Origin: Pyxicephalus adspersus
Taxonomy: Eukaryota; Chordata; Amphibia; Anura; Pyxicephalidae
NCBI RefSeq assembly: GCF_032062135.1
Contig: NC_092859.1
Span: forward strand, 42,913,521-42,977,520
Reading direction: 5' to 3'
Length of the DNA stretch: 64,000 nt
The notes under the pieces were generated by a model, which did not search any database, had not been told where the DNA came from, and saw only the letters and a list, made by a program, of their open reading frames with translations. A program made the position numbers and the translations under genes. Shown here piece by piece: positions 22,440 to 33,439 of the stretch; the stretch's first letter is position 1, and every line of letters begins with the position of its first letter.

Positions 22440-23080
22440 CTTTTACCACATCCAAACAATAAACACTCCATAATTTTGGTTAAATGGCCCGAAGGCTTTT
22501 ATTACAACGATCTTATCAAATACTGTTTACATATAAATACCATAACAACAAAATACAAATAATTTATACATAAATTAACAATAAATAACAATATTTATCA
22601 ATAATTTCATATTAAGTAACTTCACAATTCCAAACTCAGACTCCCAACCTAACCGTACTGGTTGCTGGTTGCGTGAAAGCACCCAATTACACTTGTAGTC
22701 TTCTTCCACCTGATATGAATTGCCCCCGCCTCCAATTCTCCCAGCTCGGGAACTTCACACCAAAGATTGGTCCCCAACTCCACTGTAATTATCAACACAC
22801 AACCCTCGAGGGTGTCAAGTGCTCAACCCTACCACACCATCCCATCTGACCCATAATATAACAAGTTTCCTACTCCAAAATAAGGGGCGAGTGGGTGCAC
22901 CCTTTCTGATCTAATGATCTAGCCACTTTCTGACATTTTAACACCTTAACCCTTCTCTCACCTCCTAAACCCAGCCGCCTCAAACTTCCGAAACTAATTT
23001 ATTAACCCGATCCTGTCTACTCCCTGTCTGTCCAGTCATGCCGGCCTTTCACTATGCTTTCTTGTCTTGAACGCTCCAAG
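22440..23080 (-). repeat. CCGAAGG interspersed family, copy II
   Basis: This copy has the same ordered phrases as 5270-6020: TTGGTTAAATGGCCCGAAGGC, AT-rich tract, GTACTGGTTGCTGGTTGCG, CTCCCAGCTCGGGAAC, GTGGGTGCACC, CTCCCTGTCTGTCCAGTCATG. On the minus strand, AATAAAAG lies just upstream of CCTTCGGGCC, consistent with a retroelement 3' or LTR R region. The two copies are well diverged, which implies separate insertions. Confidence 0.65.
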
Positions 23081-23871
23081 ACTTTACATGTGCAGCTGAT
23101 TTGTTAGGAAAAAAAATACTTATTTCAAATTTCTGAAATAGAGGGAGTTATTTTTTTCTACTTGAGTGTAGAATTTAAAAGAGTAAGAACTTCCATGGTC
23201 AATTCATTATTTTTAAAATGCATAAAGGTTTTTAAACTTTTCAATAGAGTATATATTTTTCAAAAAAGTAAGAAACCCTGTCAGTCATTTGTTTCTTTCT
23301 TTCATATTCTGTCCCAGCAAAAACTGAGGGGATATAATCACTATAACAATTACTATAACTAGTGGCCATATTTAAGGATCTTCTCTCTCACTGAGTCAAC
23401 TGCAAATTTTTGATTTCTCTTTACTATCTATTTTGGAGAAGATGGTCACTGGGACCAAAAGTGAGGCTGAATTTCTCCAGCAGGGAATATTAGAAACCAA
23501 GTTAAGTTTCAACTGTTTTACACTCAGTTAAAAAAAAAGAATCTATAGCTTTGCATATAGAAAAGTATTTTTGTGGCATATCCAGGCAATATCACTAGCT
23601 TACATATTTTTGTTATTGCTAATGGTGCTCCTACTACATGAGTTTTTCCCAGATCTGGACAGAAGAATGGCTGGTTACAAAGGAAGTTGGAGGTGATGAC
23701 TTCTGGGCAGGAAAAATACAGGGATGACATGACTTTTTCTACTGGTGGAAGTCACTGATATAAGTCATCTTTCCACTATTGGGCTAATAAATTATTACTT
23801 TGAAAGATACTGAAATCAGAATATAGATAGTTGGTAAGTCTGAATGGATATCTTCCAACACTGGAACCTAA

Positions 23872-24184
23872 AGCTACGTACACATGTGCATTGGTTCTCT
23901 TGCGATATTCGGCTCATGATATCTTTCATGTGTACAGTGCATATCGTCCATCGTCTGAACGACTGTCCTGGTGGATCCATGGATGAAGGATGACCAATGA
24001 TTGTAATAGTGAAGGGGAGAGAGTGCAGCGGGTGCCGCTTCGTCATTCTCCCCTCTGCCCTCCACATAGAGCAGAACGGTGCTGTATGTACAGAACGCAT
24101 TCATGCATCGTGCAATTGTTTTTCGTTGGAAAGGATCATGAAAGATCCTTTACAATGACAAATATTACATGTGTGTACATAGCC
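23872..24184. mobile_element. PIF/Harbinger-type MITE, 313 bp
   Basis: The left end AGCTACGTACACATGTG and the right end, read inward, GGCTATGTACACACATG are inverted repeats. TAA flanks both sides (23869-23871 and 24185-24187). A 3 bp TAA duplication fits PIF/Harbinger (TWA). The interior has GGATCCATGGATGAAGGATG and a palindrome, AAAGGATC..GATCCTTT. The sibling at 57172-57476 is the same family in inverted orientation. Open frames inside are incidental. Confidence 0.8.
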
Positions 24185-24187
24185 TAA

Positions 24188-24639
24188 GAAAGAGTGGTGA
24201 CTACTGGAAACTTAGTGGCCTCCCAAAACTTCAAAGGGTAGGAGCTCAAGAGGAAAATGCTTTGGAGTCAGCCATCAGCTTTTTGGTAATGCAACAGCAC
24301 TTCTGTTGTACTATTAGTAGCCAGAGAGGAAACTGCCAAAGTGGTAGTGACCCAGTCAGCTAGGATGTTTTTTGTTGTTTTTTGTTTTGGTAACATTGTG
24401 TTAACCTGATTTCTTGTGATACAATAAAGCACCTAGGCAGGAGTCTGAACTTTGTTTTCTTCAAAAAACTGTGTGATGGCTCATTGATCTGCTGCAAACT
24501 TGTTGTTACGAGCAATGCCCCACAGCAAGCTCATGGAGTGCAGTAGTCAGGACAATGCAATGTACAATACAGTTTGTCAATATTTCGAAATATTAATAAA
24601 TCTATCAAAGGACCCATTACGTTGCTAGTGAGTAAAAGG
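24188..24639. other. Unassigned sequence
   Basis: No recognisable elements or genes. It includes a GTTTTTTGTTGTTTTTTG simple tract at about 24367-24390. Confidence 0.35.
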
Positions 24640-25020
24640 AAAAAGCTCTCCAGTGTCTATTGTGAGCATAATATAGCCTGTGGTAATTGGAGGGGGAAGA
24701 TAGAAATAGTTGCAGAGTCAGTGGTCCCTGGGAGCACAAAAATGACATACAATCAGTGGAACAAAAAAAGTGTTTGTGTTCAGGAGAATAAAAAAATACC
24801 CGGTGTGGTAGAAGGAAACAATTCCAAGTGTGGGTGGTCAGTAAAGAAAAAATGCCTGTAGTTGGTGGTCAATAGGAAGGCAAAAATGTGTAAGGTTAAA
24901 AAAAAAAAACACCCAGTGTTGGTGTCTGTGGGAGGAAGAATGACCTGACATCAGTGGTCCATGGGGGACTATTGAAACAATAGTGGTCAGGAGGAGCTGG
25001 GGAAAAATATTGTCTTTAGG
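24640..25020. repeat. Degenerate minisatellite, GTCAGTGG units
   Basis: Irregular units of about 45 bases with the cores CAGTGGTCCCTGGGAG, CAATCAGTGGAAC, CAGTGTTGGTGTCTGTGGGAGG and CATCAGTGGTCCATGGG, each followed by A-rich sequence. This is the complementary-strand style of the CCACTGAC minisatellite at 57760-58130. Confidence 0.6.
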
Positions 25021-26462
25021 GGACTTTCCCAATAGTAATTTTTTTTTTTACTTTTTCTACTTTCTGTGGCGATTATTCAATAGGGCCTTTTTTTACTTTC
25101 AGATGTGTCTAAAGAACAGGAAGTTAGGACAATTTTTACAATGTGACTTATAAAACAAGAAAAGCACACAAAAAAGTTTGACTTTAGCCTGACATTTCGT
25201 CAAAAACCACTTAAAGAATTTGTGCGGTGATATATTCATAAGCAGAAAAGAAAAATTTAGCTTGATAATATAATGAGGAAGGTGTTCTCTGTCTTCTCCA
25301 TTAGAGCACACTTTACACATCAGAGACAGGACAGCCGCATATTGATCAGAAGGCTGTATATTCTCAGAACTTCTCTTTATGACTGGAAACTTCTTGTGAT
25401 ATTTCCAATCTTCATTAATGCAGAGCTGCCATTGAGTGGGGGGAAGAAGATTCTAGACTGGAAGCTCAGGCTGATCCCACAAATGTACTTTATGTCTTGA
25501 CCTTAGAGATCCTGTTGAGAAAATAAGGCTGGCAACCTGTAAATGGTGTTATGGAGGGAAATGATCAAGTCAGAAGTCTGTATTACGGAATGGAATATAA
25601 CAAGGAGCTGCATGTGATGTGATGAACCAATAATGTGCGTGAAGCTTAGGTTCACCTACCTTTTTGACTAATTCATCCCTGTACTAAAGTCTTGTAGTGT
25701 GGGAGTCTTGGTTAGAGTCTTGGTCAAGTTTTTATTGAAAATAGTAAAGACCTAATTAGACCTAATATTTGCACACCTCTTCTTATTCCTTAATTGCACA
25801 AAGTCAGGTACTTCCACAAGACGAGGCTTTGCAAGCAGTGAACTAAGTACTTAGAATTTCGGAAAGCTATGATATCCCATGCTCTCACTGGTAACACACC
25901 TAAGCCAAAAGGTATGGTTTAATGATTAATACCATTTAAAATGAGTTCTTTATAATAGTTTTCAAAGAAGAGAACTTGAAGATGGCTTGCATGTAGCACT
26001 TTGGAAAAAAGGGTTTGAAATAACCATCTCTTACACTCAAAGAACCAAGTCAGATTCTTCCTTTTAAAAGCAATACCAGGCAGCTAATGGAAACAATCCG
26101 TTAGCTACTAGCTAATGCTATCGAACAACATCTGCAATTGCACTAAATCAGATAGTTCTCTGAATTTACCTAATCTATGTACTGTGTAACCATTTCATGG
26201 AACTAAACATCTCACATCCAGCTGGTTGATAAAGGATCATAACGTTTTCTTTTAAAAATATTGATAAACAGAAGTCTGTTAGGGGCAATTTATAAATTGC
26301 AAAATGGTAGGCTAATCAAATATTCTCAGTATACTCATCTGATTTATAAGGTACATTTACCAATGTCAGTCATCCTTTCAAATGTAAACCCTAGGTTTAA
26401 ACCTGAAGCTGATAACTTAAAGCTGATAACTTTCTATGCACACTGCATGTGCTGCACTATTA
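25021..26462. other. Unassigned sequence
   Basis: Single-copy-looking sequence without supportable genes. The frames at 25099-25320 and 25273-25500 overlap on opposite strands and have no domain. Confidence 0.35.
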
Positions 26463-26762
26463 TCAATATAATAGTGCAATAGATAATAGCTCAAAATGGA
26501 TGTTGGACTGGTTGATGAAACCATGACAGGTATTGGAATCACCAGAGAACCATTGTGGGGGTGGTAAGTGAAGCACAGAAACCAGTGGGATGGCAGAAGA
26601 CTGGGCCTGGACTGGAGGTTCAGCAGGTGCAGCAGAGGAGGCCAGAAACAGATTCAGGTGAGTGGCAAGAGTATTAGGCTGGATTTGGGTAGCTTCCTGG
26701 GTGTCTAGCCTCAGGGTAAAGAATTGGTTGGGGTCAGCTGAGGTCTGGGAGAGTGCCATCAT
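26463..26762 (-). pseudogene. Gypsy gag N-terminal fragment
   Basis: The 99-residue frame carries LPPPQWFSGDSNTCHGFINQ followed by SNIHFEL. This matches the conserved start of the retrotransposon gag (capsid) domain of vertebrate Ty3/gypsy elements, where PPP.R(Y/F).GD...CRGFLNQC is typical. The preceding residues are rich in A, P and Q, as in these gag linkers. The frame then runs into unrelated sequence, so protease, reverse transcriptase and integrase are all missing. Confidence 0.75.
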
Positions 26763-27180
26763 GGTTCCTGCAAACTGTCACGCTTAGGGACCTCTAGGGT
26801 GCACTACACCTTGCACAGAAACGGTGTAAGCCCTAGGAAGGGCCAAGGTGCAGCATCTAAACAGTAACCAGGTCTTCTCTAGAGCCTCTAGTGGTGAGGA
26901 TGTTGCACTGTGGGTTACTGCCAGGTTGCGGTCTTTGGGCACAGCAGGGTGGGCAGGAGGATGTATGGTAGAAAATTACTAGGCAGGATAATTGTCAAGG
27001 AAGGCCAGGGTCAAGGCAGGCAGCAAGCAACAAAAGTCAGGAACAAGCCAGGGGTCAAGGAAATAGACACAGGTGACACTGGTCACCACCTTATGGCAGG
27101 TGGTAAGTGGTACAAAAATCATGAGGTTGCAGTTCCTTAATAGGTGCACCATAACACTGCAACAGGGCATTTGTTTGCTT
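26463..27180 (-). mobile_element. Ty3/gypsy retrotransposon fragment (LTR plus gag start)
   Basis: On the minus strand an LTR-like sequence (27180 down to 26776) ends in ...CTAAGCGTGACA. It is followed within about 15 bases by ATGATGGCA, the start of a gag-like frame (26762-26463). The plus strand therefore shows TGTCACGCTTAGGGACC at the LTR edge, a start I associate with amphibian gypsy LTRs. Only the gag beginning is present and the copy is truncated beyond 26463. The far LTR border is uncertain. Confidence 0.6.
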
Positions 27181-28948
27181 AAAACTGACAGTTTATACCA
27201 ACATTGCAAAAGTTGTTGGGTAGGGGAGAGACAGAGAAAAAGTACTATTTCTGTGAATGTAACTTGAGCTAGAGTTTGCCTCATTTCTGTTCTAGGGTCA
27301 ATTGGTCTTAAGCTGACTGATCCAAAAAAATCTCAATTCAGGATGCCCCCAATCTAAACTCCACTGAATTCACTGGAATGTAACTACAGCAGCCAAATGC
27401 ACCAAAGTGGTATAGGAACGCCACAAAATGTCGGTATGGTAATTAAAAAAAGTGGAAAATATGGGAACAACACAGGTTTACAGCATAATGGAGACCCCTA
27501 GTGACACAAAGTAATTGTGAAAACAATAATTATTTTCAACCTTTTCCACAATTTTTAAATTAAAAAATTGAAATACAATTACAAAGCTAACTACATAGTT
27601 GAAATGTGTGCTCTATATGTGAACGATTTTAACTAATAAATATTTCATGGGCCAATTATGCAATTAATACAGCTCTACCAGACAGTCCTACCAGATTGGT
27701 GACCTACATTTTTCTCTACTATTATGCTTTAAAGCGTCATCACTTCCCTGCCTTCAATTAGTGGTAAGCAGAAAGACGTTTTCCTCATGTTAGAAAGTTC
27801 CATGTCAGTAAATGGGCAAGCGGCACTTGTTATTGGCTCCTAGTCCAACATCTTCCTTTCCCATTCCAGCGTTCTACTGGTCAGGGATAAATAGGAATGA
27901 CTGAAATCAGAGGTTTGGTAATTACACCAGTTGTAATAAAAAATTCTTCCAACTGAATTTAATAAACACAAAACTGTTTTTAATCTGCCTGGTGCTGAGT
28001 TTAAAATGCTTTGCAGATATTTACATTTGACTCTAAATTTAGAAACTTTTAATGCATCCAAAGTTTTACAAAATTAAATCACATATATAATATAGATTGC
28101 CTGCTGGCAGACACTGTGCTAAAGTTTTAGTATTAGTCACCAAATGGCAAAGAACACAGATTGTTACAAATAGAAATGACTTCATCCAGAGTAAAAAAGA
28201 AATCACAGTACGATGGTAAATTTACCACACTGTATTTCTTGTCTACAATAAAGTCCTTCATTATATTTTATCACTTTAGACATTTATTCTGGTATTTTGT
28301 GGGTGGTGATTTTTATTTTCATCTATCTTCAGATGATTAATAAATTATCTTCAGGCTTCCCCGATTGGACTTGGTGTTGAGGATGTGAGCTGCGCTATGT
28401 CAGACATGCAACAAAGTAGAAGACTGAATCCTAAACCTTTTCTGTTCCTTTGTACGTATGTATGTCCTGATTTACATATGTAAACAGATTATCTTTAGCA
28501 ACCAATAAAATGTGAAGAGATAGTAGCATCCAGTAAAGTGCACTAAAATTTCAAGAGAACAGTAATAAAGGAAAAAAGCACCAAAAAAATAAAAAGGTAG
28601 TAAATGTGTAAAAAGCCATCCTTTCGTAATGCCACCTTTGACCTATGCTGAGCACTTTTGTTTTATTTTGAGCTAGCAGGGTACTACGGATGTGTAGACA
28701 TATCTTCATAGTTTCTAATGAAAAGGGCTGGCGAGTGGATGGCCTATAGCGATAAGTAAAGCATGTCTGTCATTCACAGAGATAAGTAAAAGGAAGTAAA
28801 TGTGTATGTACAATTGAAGGGGTGAAAGGGTAATATAGGTTAGGTTCCTCAAAAATATAGTATACCTTTAAAACATACATAATATATCATTTTCCTTTAA
28901 AGCCAACTTTTAGACAAAAAATTTTTTTTGTTATGTTAGTTTTTAAAA
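27181..28948. other. Unassigned sequence
   Basis: AT-rich and without recognisable element ends. The frame at 27840-28061 has no domain. Confidence 0.35.
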
Positions 28949-28956
28949 GCTTAGAC

Positions 28957-29346
28957 TAGGGGTCAGCAAACTCCGGCCTTTAGGCCAGATACGGCCTAGC
29001 CGGTAGTTCGTTCAAGCCTAACGCCCCCTGGCCAATCCGGCATAATGCTCCTGAGCCGCAGGTTGCCAGGGAGCGTTAGGAACTACCGGAGCTCCAGTGC
29101 TACCTCCTTGCTGTGGCTCCCCTATTTACCGTGGCAGGCCTGATACTTCCACCACCTCGGTAAATAGGGAAGGCACCCGGAAGGTAAATTCCTCTCCTCC
29201 GCAATGCATATGGAGGAGAGGGATTTCACTTCAGGGGGCGTTCCCTGGTGGGGCGTAGCCATTAGGGCGGGACTCAGAGTCCGGCCTAGTGTGCTCCCGC
29301 CCACCCCTGAAATGGCCTAGTGGTTGTAAAAGTTTGCTGACCTCTG
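28957..29346. mobile_element. Hairpin-rich hAT MITE, 390 bp
   Basis: The left end TAGGGGTCAGCAAACT and the right end, read inward, CAGAGGTCAGCAAACT are inverted repeats of hAT-Charlie type. They are flanked by exact 8 bp duplications, GCTTAGAC (28949-28956 and 29347-29354). The interior is GC-rich and made of consecutive hairpins. CCGGTAGTTC/GAACTACCGG (29000-29009/29080-29089) is continued inward by CCTAACGC/GCGTTAGG. Then come CCCTATTTACCG/CGGTAAATAGGG (29120-29131/29158-29169) and CCTCTCCTCC/GGAGGAGAGG (29191-29200/29212-29221). No transposase is present. Confidence 0.93.
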
Positions 29347-29354
29347 GCTTAGAC

Positions 29355-29480
29355 CATTGGAACTAGGGTTCCATGGAAACCTTGGTTCCTCCAGATGTTG
29401 CTAGGGTTCTTACAGCAATGAGCAGTTTGTGCCTTTTGGATCAGTTACCACTGATACCAGTAAACTGGGGAACAATTTTG
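29355..29480. repeat. GGTTCCTCCAG-type repeat fragment
   Basis: The phrase ACTAGGGTTCCATGGAAACC...TTGGTTCCTCCAGATGTTGCTAGGGTTC resembles a dispersed frog repeat I associate with decayed hAT MITEs. It has internal GGTTCC repeats and no defined ends here. Confidence 0.4.
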
Positions 29481-29741
29481 AACAAATTTTTTGTTGACTT
29501 CAATTTTTAAGCTTATTTACACTAAAATAGGTATGCTAATTCTGAAAGTGCAGTTAGTTTTCTTCTATCACGTCAGGTTTTTTCTCTACTGCTTATATTA
29601 ATGTGGTTACTGTAGCGTGAATTTGTATCGGCTATTCATTTACACGCAAGACTGTGTGGTCAAAGGTTGTGCGATGCTCTAGGTAGTGAATAGGCAAAAT
29701 GTATTTTTATACTTACACACATATTTCCTTTCTTTCAGATC

Positions 29742-31440
29742 ATGTCTGGCTCTGCTGTTTCTCATTGTAAGTAAACCTGTTTCTCACCTAAACAACCCTG
29801 ATTCATTTTGTTATATCTGTGGCAGTTTCACCATTCCCAGTCAAAGGGCGAACACCAGCACATTTGTAGAGCAAGCCTATTTGGCATATTTCAAAGTTCA
29901 ACTTGGTGATCAAGCTAAGTCTTGGGCCCCTCATAAGCAGTGAAATCAGTGTGTCGAGGGTTTACGAATGCGGACAAAGAGAACACGTGATAAGATGCCA
30001 TTTGGTAAACCTATGGTTTGGTGGGAGGTCAGGAGATAATTTTAGTGTCTGTTAATTTTGTATAGTGAAAACTTCAGGATATAACAAGAAATATAAATGT
30101 AATATAGAGTATCCTAGTCTACCATCGGCTATACGCTCAGTGGCTCATTCAGATGAAATCCCAGTGCCGGTTTTCGTTACACCACCCTCTCTTGAAGAGC
30201 ATGATTATGGTGATGAACTAGGTGACAACAATGATAAAGAGTTTGAAATTGAAGAGGACTCTCGTAAGGGATTTGATCAGCATGACTTGAGTGATTTGGC
30301 ACGTGATTTGGGACTATCCAACTCCTAGCATCAAAAGTGCATGGGGAAAACTTACTTGAAAAAGGAACAAAGGTATCATACTTTCGAAACAGAGAAATTG
30401 CATTTCTGTAGTACTTTAGAACTGACAGTGGCTTTGTGTATTGCCATAACATACCTGGTTTATTGAAGGAATTGGGAATTCCAATCTATACCTCAACTGA
30501 ATGGTGACTATTCATCGATAGCTCAAAGCAGAGCTTAAAGTGTGTCCTCCTTCACAATGGCAACAAATTTGGGTCAGTCCCAATTGACCATTCAGTTTCT
30601 CTTTGTGAAGAATATGCAGACATAAAGAGAGTAATTGAGTTGTTGCTATATATCGCCAACACAATTGGGTCATCTGAGTTGACCTTAAAATGGTATGCTT
30701 CCTTCTTCTTTACAATGCGGATACACCAAGCAACCCTTTTATCTATGCATGTGGGACAGCAGAGGTCGTGAGAGGCATTGGGTGGAAAGGAATTGGCCTC
30801 CAAGATCTGCCCTAAAACCAAGTGATCCAAACATTCTACATGAGCTACTTGTTGATAGAAAGAATATTATATTCCCACCTCTGCACATGAAACTGGGTCT
30901 GATGAAGCAGTTCTTTAAAGTTTTGCCAACTGAAGGAGACTGTTTCAAGTACCTCATTTTTGCATTTCCTAGCCTGTCATTTAAAAAAATAAAGGCTGGT
31001 GTGTTTGACGGTCCACAGATTCGGCAGCTCAAAGATGAACATTTCATCAGGACAATGTCAGAAGTCGAAAAGAATGCTTGGTTATCGTTCAACCCCATTG
31101 TCAAGGACTTTCTTGGAAACACACGAGCAAATAATTACATAGAAATTGTCCAGAAACTCTTGGAGAGCTATAAAATGCTTGAATGCAATATGAGCATCAA
31201 GGTGCATTTTCTGCAAAGCCATCTTTCTAACTTCCCGGAAAACCTTGGTGCAGTCAGTGATGAGCAAGGTGAATGATTCCACTAAGATTTGAAGGTCATG
31301 GAAGAACGGTATAAGAGTAGATGGGATGTACATATGATGGCTTACTATTGTTGGAGCATCCGGCGGGATTGTCCTAAAACTAACACTCCAGGAAAAGCTA
31401 TAGGTGTAAATTTTTACCTTAGCCGCTTACCCGATTAATT
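29742..31440 (+). pseudogene. Decayed transposase-like gene of a widespread uncharacterised family
   Basis: The pieces in order are as follows. A start ATG (29742) sits after a splice-acceptor-like TTTCCTTTCTTTCAG. A zinc-binding-like CYIC segment is at about 29809. An acidic region with SDEIPVPVFVTPP is at about 30140-30290. FIDSSKQSLK follows TGA at about 30504. VDLKMV is at about 30680. WDSRGRERHW is at about 30738-30770. FPPLHMKLGLMKQFFK is at about 30875. KAGVFDGPQIRQLKDEHF is at about 30990-31045, and FLGN..ANNYIEIVQ at about 31110-31150. GAVSDEQGE is at about 31248-31275, and AYYCWSIRRDCP at about 31340-31375. I recognise this as a protein family present in many frog, fish and arthropod genomes, usually annotated only as uncharacterised and probably transposon-derived. 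The D in FIDSS, the D in VDLK and the E in DEQGE are plausible DDE residues. Several frameshifts and stop codons make it non-functional. Confidence 0.75.
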
Positions 31441-31789
31441 TTCAAATGTTTGACTGTAAAAAAAAAATGTCATAGAGTAACAATAAATCCTTTGTATAAA
31501 CACAAATTTAAATAAACAGTACATTCAAGTTATTATTTCATTATTTTTTCACTGTATGAAAAATTTGTATGTTTTTTGACAAAAATGGATGGTACCCTGT
31601 ATCTTAAAACTGGATGCGATAGCAAAAAACTGGGGTCATTTCTGGATTCACCACCCAAAAATTAATAAAAAACAAGTGTAAGAACTAAGTCAACAAAAAA
31701 TGCGTTCTCCGTTGTAATTCTTTTTGGCTATCTGTAATAGTGATATTCTTTCTACTACCCAATATTGTAAAAACATTGTTCCTATTGAC
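31441..31789. other. Sequence downstream of the decayed gene
   Basis: AT-rich sequence with AATAAA-like signals (about 31481-31488 and 31511-31516), possibly the 3' end of the transposase-like element. No terminal inverted repeat partner was recognised upstream. Confidence 0.35.
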
Positions 31790-31903
31790 CACTATACTAA
31801 AGCACTGTGAGCTGTGAATATTGGTATTATTGTCAGGGGTTCTCTAAGACCTGAAAGTGTTGTCAAGGGTTTCCCTATGTTAGAAAGGTTAAAAAACACT
31901 GGC
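31790..31903 (-). mobile_element. hAT MITE fragment, one end only
   Basis: Read on the minus strand from 31902: CCAGTGTTTTTTAACCTTTC, then AGGGAAACCC, then AGGTCTTAGAGAACCCC. I recall this order from frog hAT MITEs that begin CAGTGTTTCTCAACC. The opposite terminus and target duplication were not found. Confidence 0.55.
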
Positions 31904-32081
31904 TTTGATTTCTGGAAGCCTAAAGCCAAGCGTCTGGCTTTCCGACAACAATAACAGATCATAGTAGACCCCATGCACTGCATTGAAACCCAATATAAAT
32001 TTGGACAGCATTTGTAGTGTACATGTGTGTTGGGGGCATTCCACCAGTTGGGCTGCCTAAGTTGATAGGTGTCCTACACAA

Positions 32082-32320
32082 TGCCCCTTTTTTCTTAAAG
32101 CTCTCCAAGACTGGAGAAGATGGACTATCATAGGAGAACCTGGGTGATTTAGGAAACCTGGAATGGATATGGTCCAGGATCAAAAACATTTGGCAACTCA
32201 CAGCAAAAAATTTTAAGAAACCCATTCCAGGTTTTCTGAAATTTGCCATGAAGTTCTGTCTGAAGTTCACCCATGATAGTCTATCTTCTCCATTCATGGA
32301 GAGCATGATAAATCAGGCAC
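32082..32320. mobile_element. Harbinger-type MITE (GGGCCTGATTTATTAAAGCTCTCC family), degenerate
   Basis: The arms TTAAAGCTCTCCAAGACTGGAGAAGATGG at the left and, read inward from the right, TGCCTGATTTATCATGCTCTCCATG, are diverged copies of the arms of the intact element at 54218-54441. The internal phrase ACCTGGGTGATTTAGGAAACCTGGAATGGAT is also shared. Confidence 0.7.
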
Positions 32321-32329
32321 ATTGTGTCC

Positions 32330-33439
32330 TCTGTTTTTGGTGAGGTGTGCTAAAGAAAGAATACATCTAGCGCTTTAATGCTTTTTAAATAGAAAATTAG
32401 AGTTAAGTGGAAACTCCTAAACCTAGGTCATTCAAAAGCTGTATGTACCAAAAGGCACCTTGTGTTAGTACCTAAAGCAGCAAGATTAGAGGAAACTTTA
32501 CAGTTACAGACTGTACCCTCTTTTTCTTCATTGGATTCATCAAAAGGAATCTTGCGGTTAGGGGATGTTAGGTGGATTCAAAAGAACCCTTACAGTTCAG
32601 GAAACTTTAAAATGTTTCTTCTTTCACTTGTCTGAAGGTCTGCCCAGTTAAAACATATTACATAGACATTAGTATCCCACTATAGCAGTCAACTTTGGTA
32701 AAGTATTCACAAATAATAAAAGGGTTAAATGTATCATTATTATTAGCATGTATTTATGTAGCACTCAACATATAATATAGTTATATATTACTCAATATAT
32801 TGCTTTATAGAATATATAGTCAGGCCATTACATGTTGAAAAGGGCTTCATCATTGAGGAATGTCTAGGACACCTACCTATGGCCTTGGATGAGTAACTGA
32901 GATAGTGCTGAAGTTACTGTATTGACATAAAAACCAGGTGGAATTTTTTGAGAAGCAACGGTCAAATATGGCAGCTTCCATAGCTGCTGGTAAAGGTTTC
33001 CTTTTAAGGGAGAATATTCTATACAAATGTTGTTCCTATCTATTAAAGTCTAAGGAGTTGTGGAGTCATATAATATGATATTGTGTACTTTATCCTATTA
33101 ATCATCTTATTTATGTGAGTGTTTGCTCCAAGACTTTCAATCTTTCTTTCTTCCCTCATTGGCAGCTTTTTTTTCTTTTTCTTCTGTTTCTGTAGTGCTG
33201 GTACAGTATGTTCACAATGTCCTTTCATCAATCATTTTCTTTTCTCTACTTTCAATCACTTCCTGTCATCTTGTCCCTTCTCAGGCTCCATCCTTGTGCT
33301 CCTTTTTTTCTTCTCCTTCTTCCTTTTTAAACATTTTCCATATTGAGTTATTATTCCATCTTTTATCTCCAGCTAGTTTATTATTTGGCGAACACCTGTT
33401 ATCTTCCTATTTTCTATGTGCTATATGCTGTCCATGAAA
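32330..33439. other. Unassigned sequence
   Basis: AT-rich sequence, with a pyrimidine-rich tract at about 33130-33345 that generates overlapping open frames rich in F, S and P on the plus strand. These frames are compositional, not coding. Confidence 0.4.

Noticed and set aside
33119..33437. Hydrophobic F/S-rich frames
   Set aside because: Produced by a pyrimidine-rich tract. Composition explains them.
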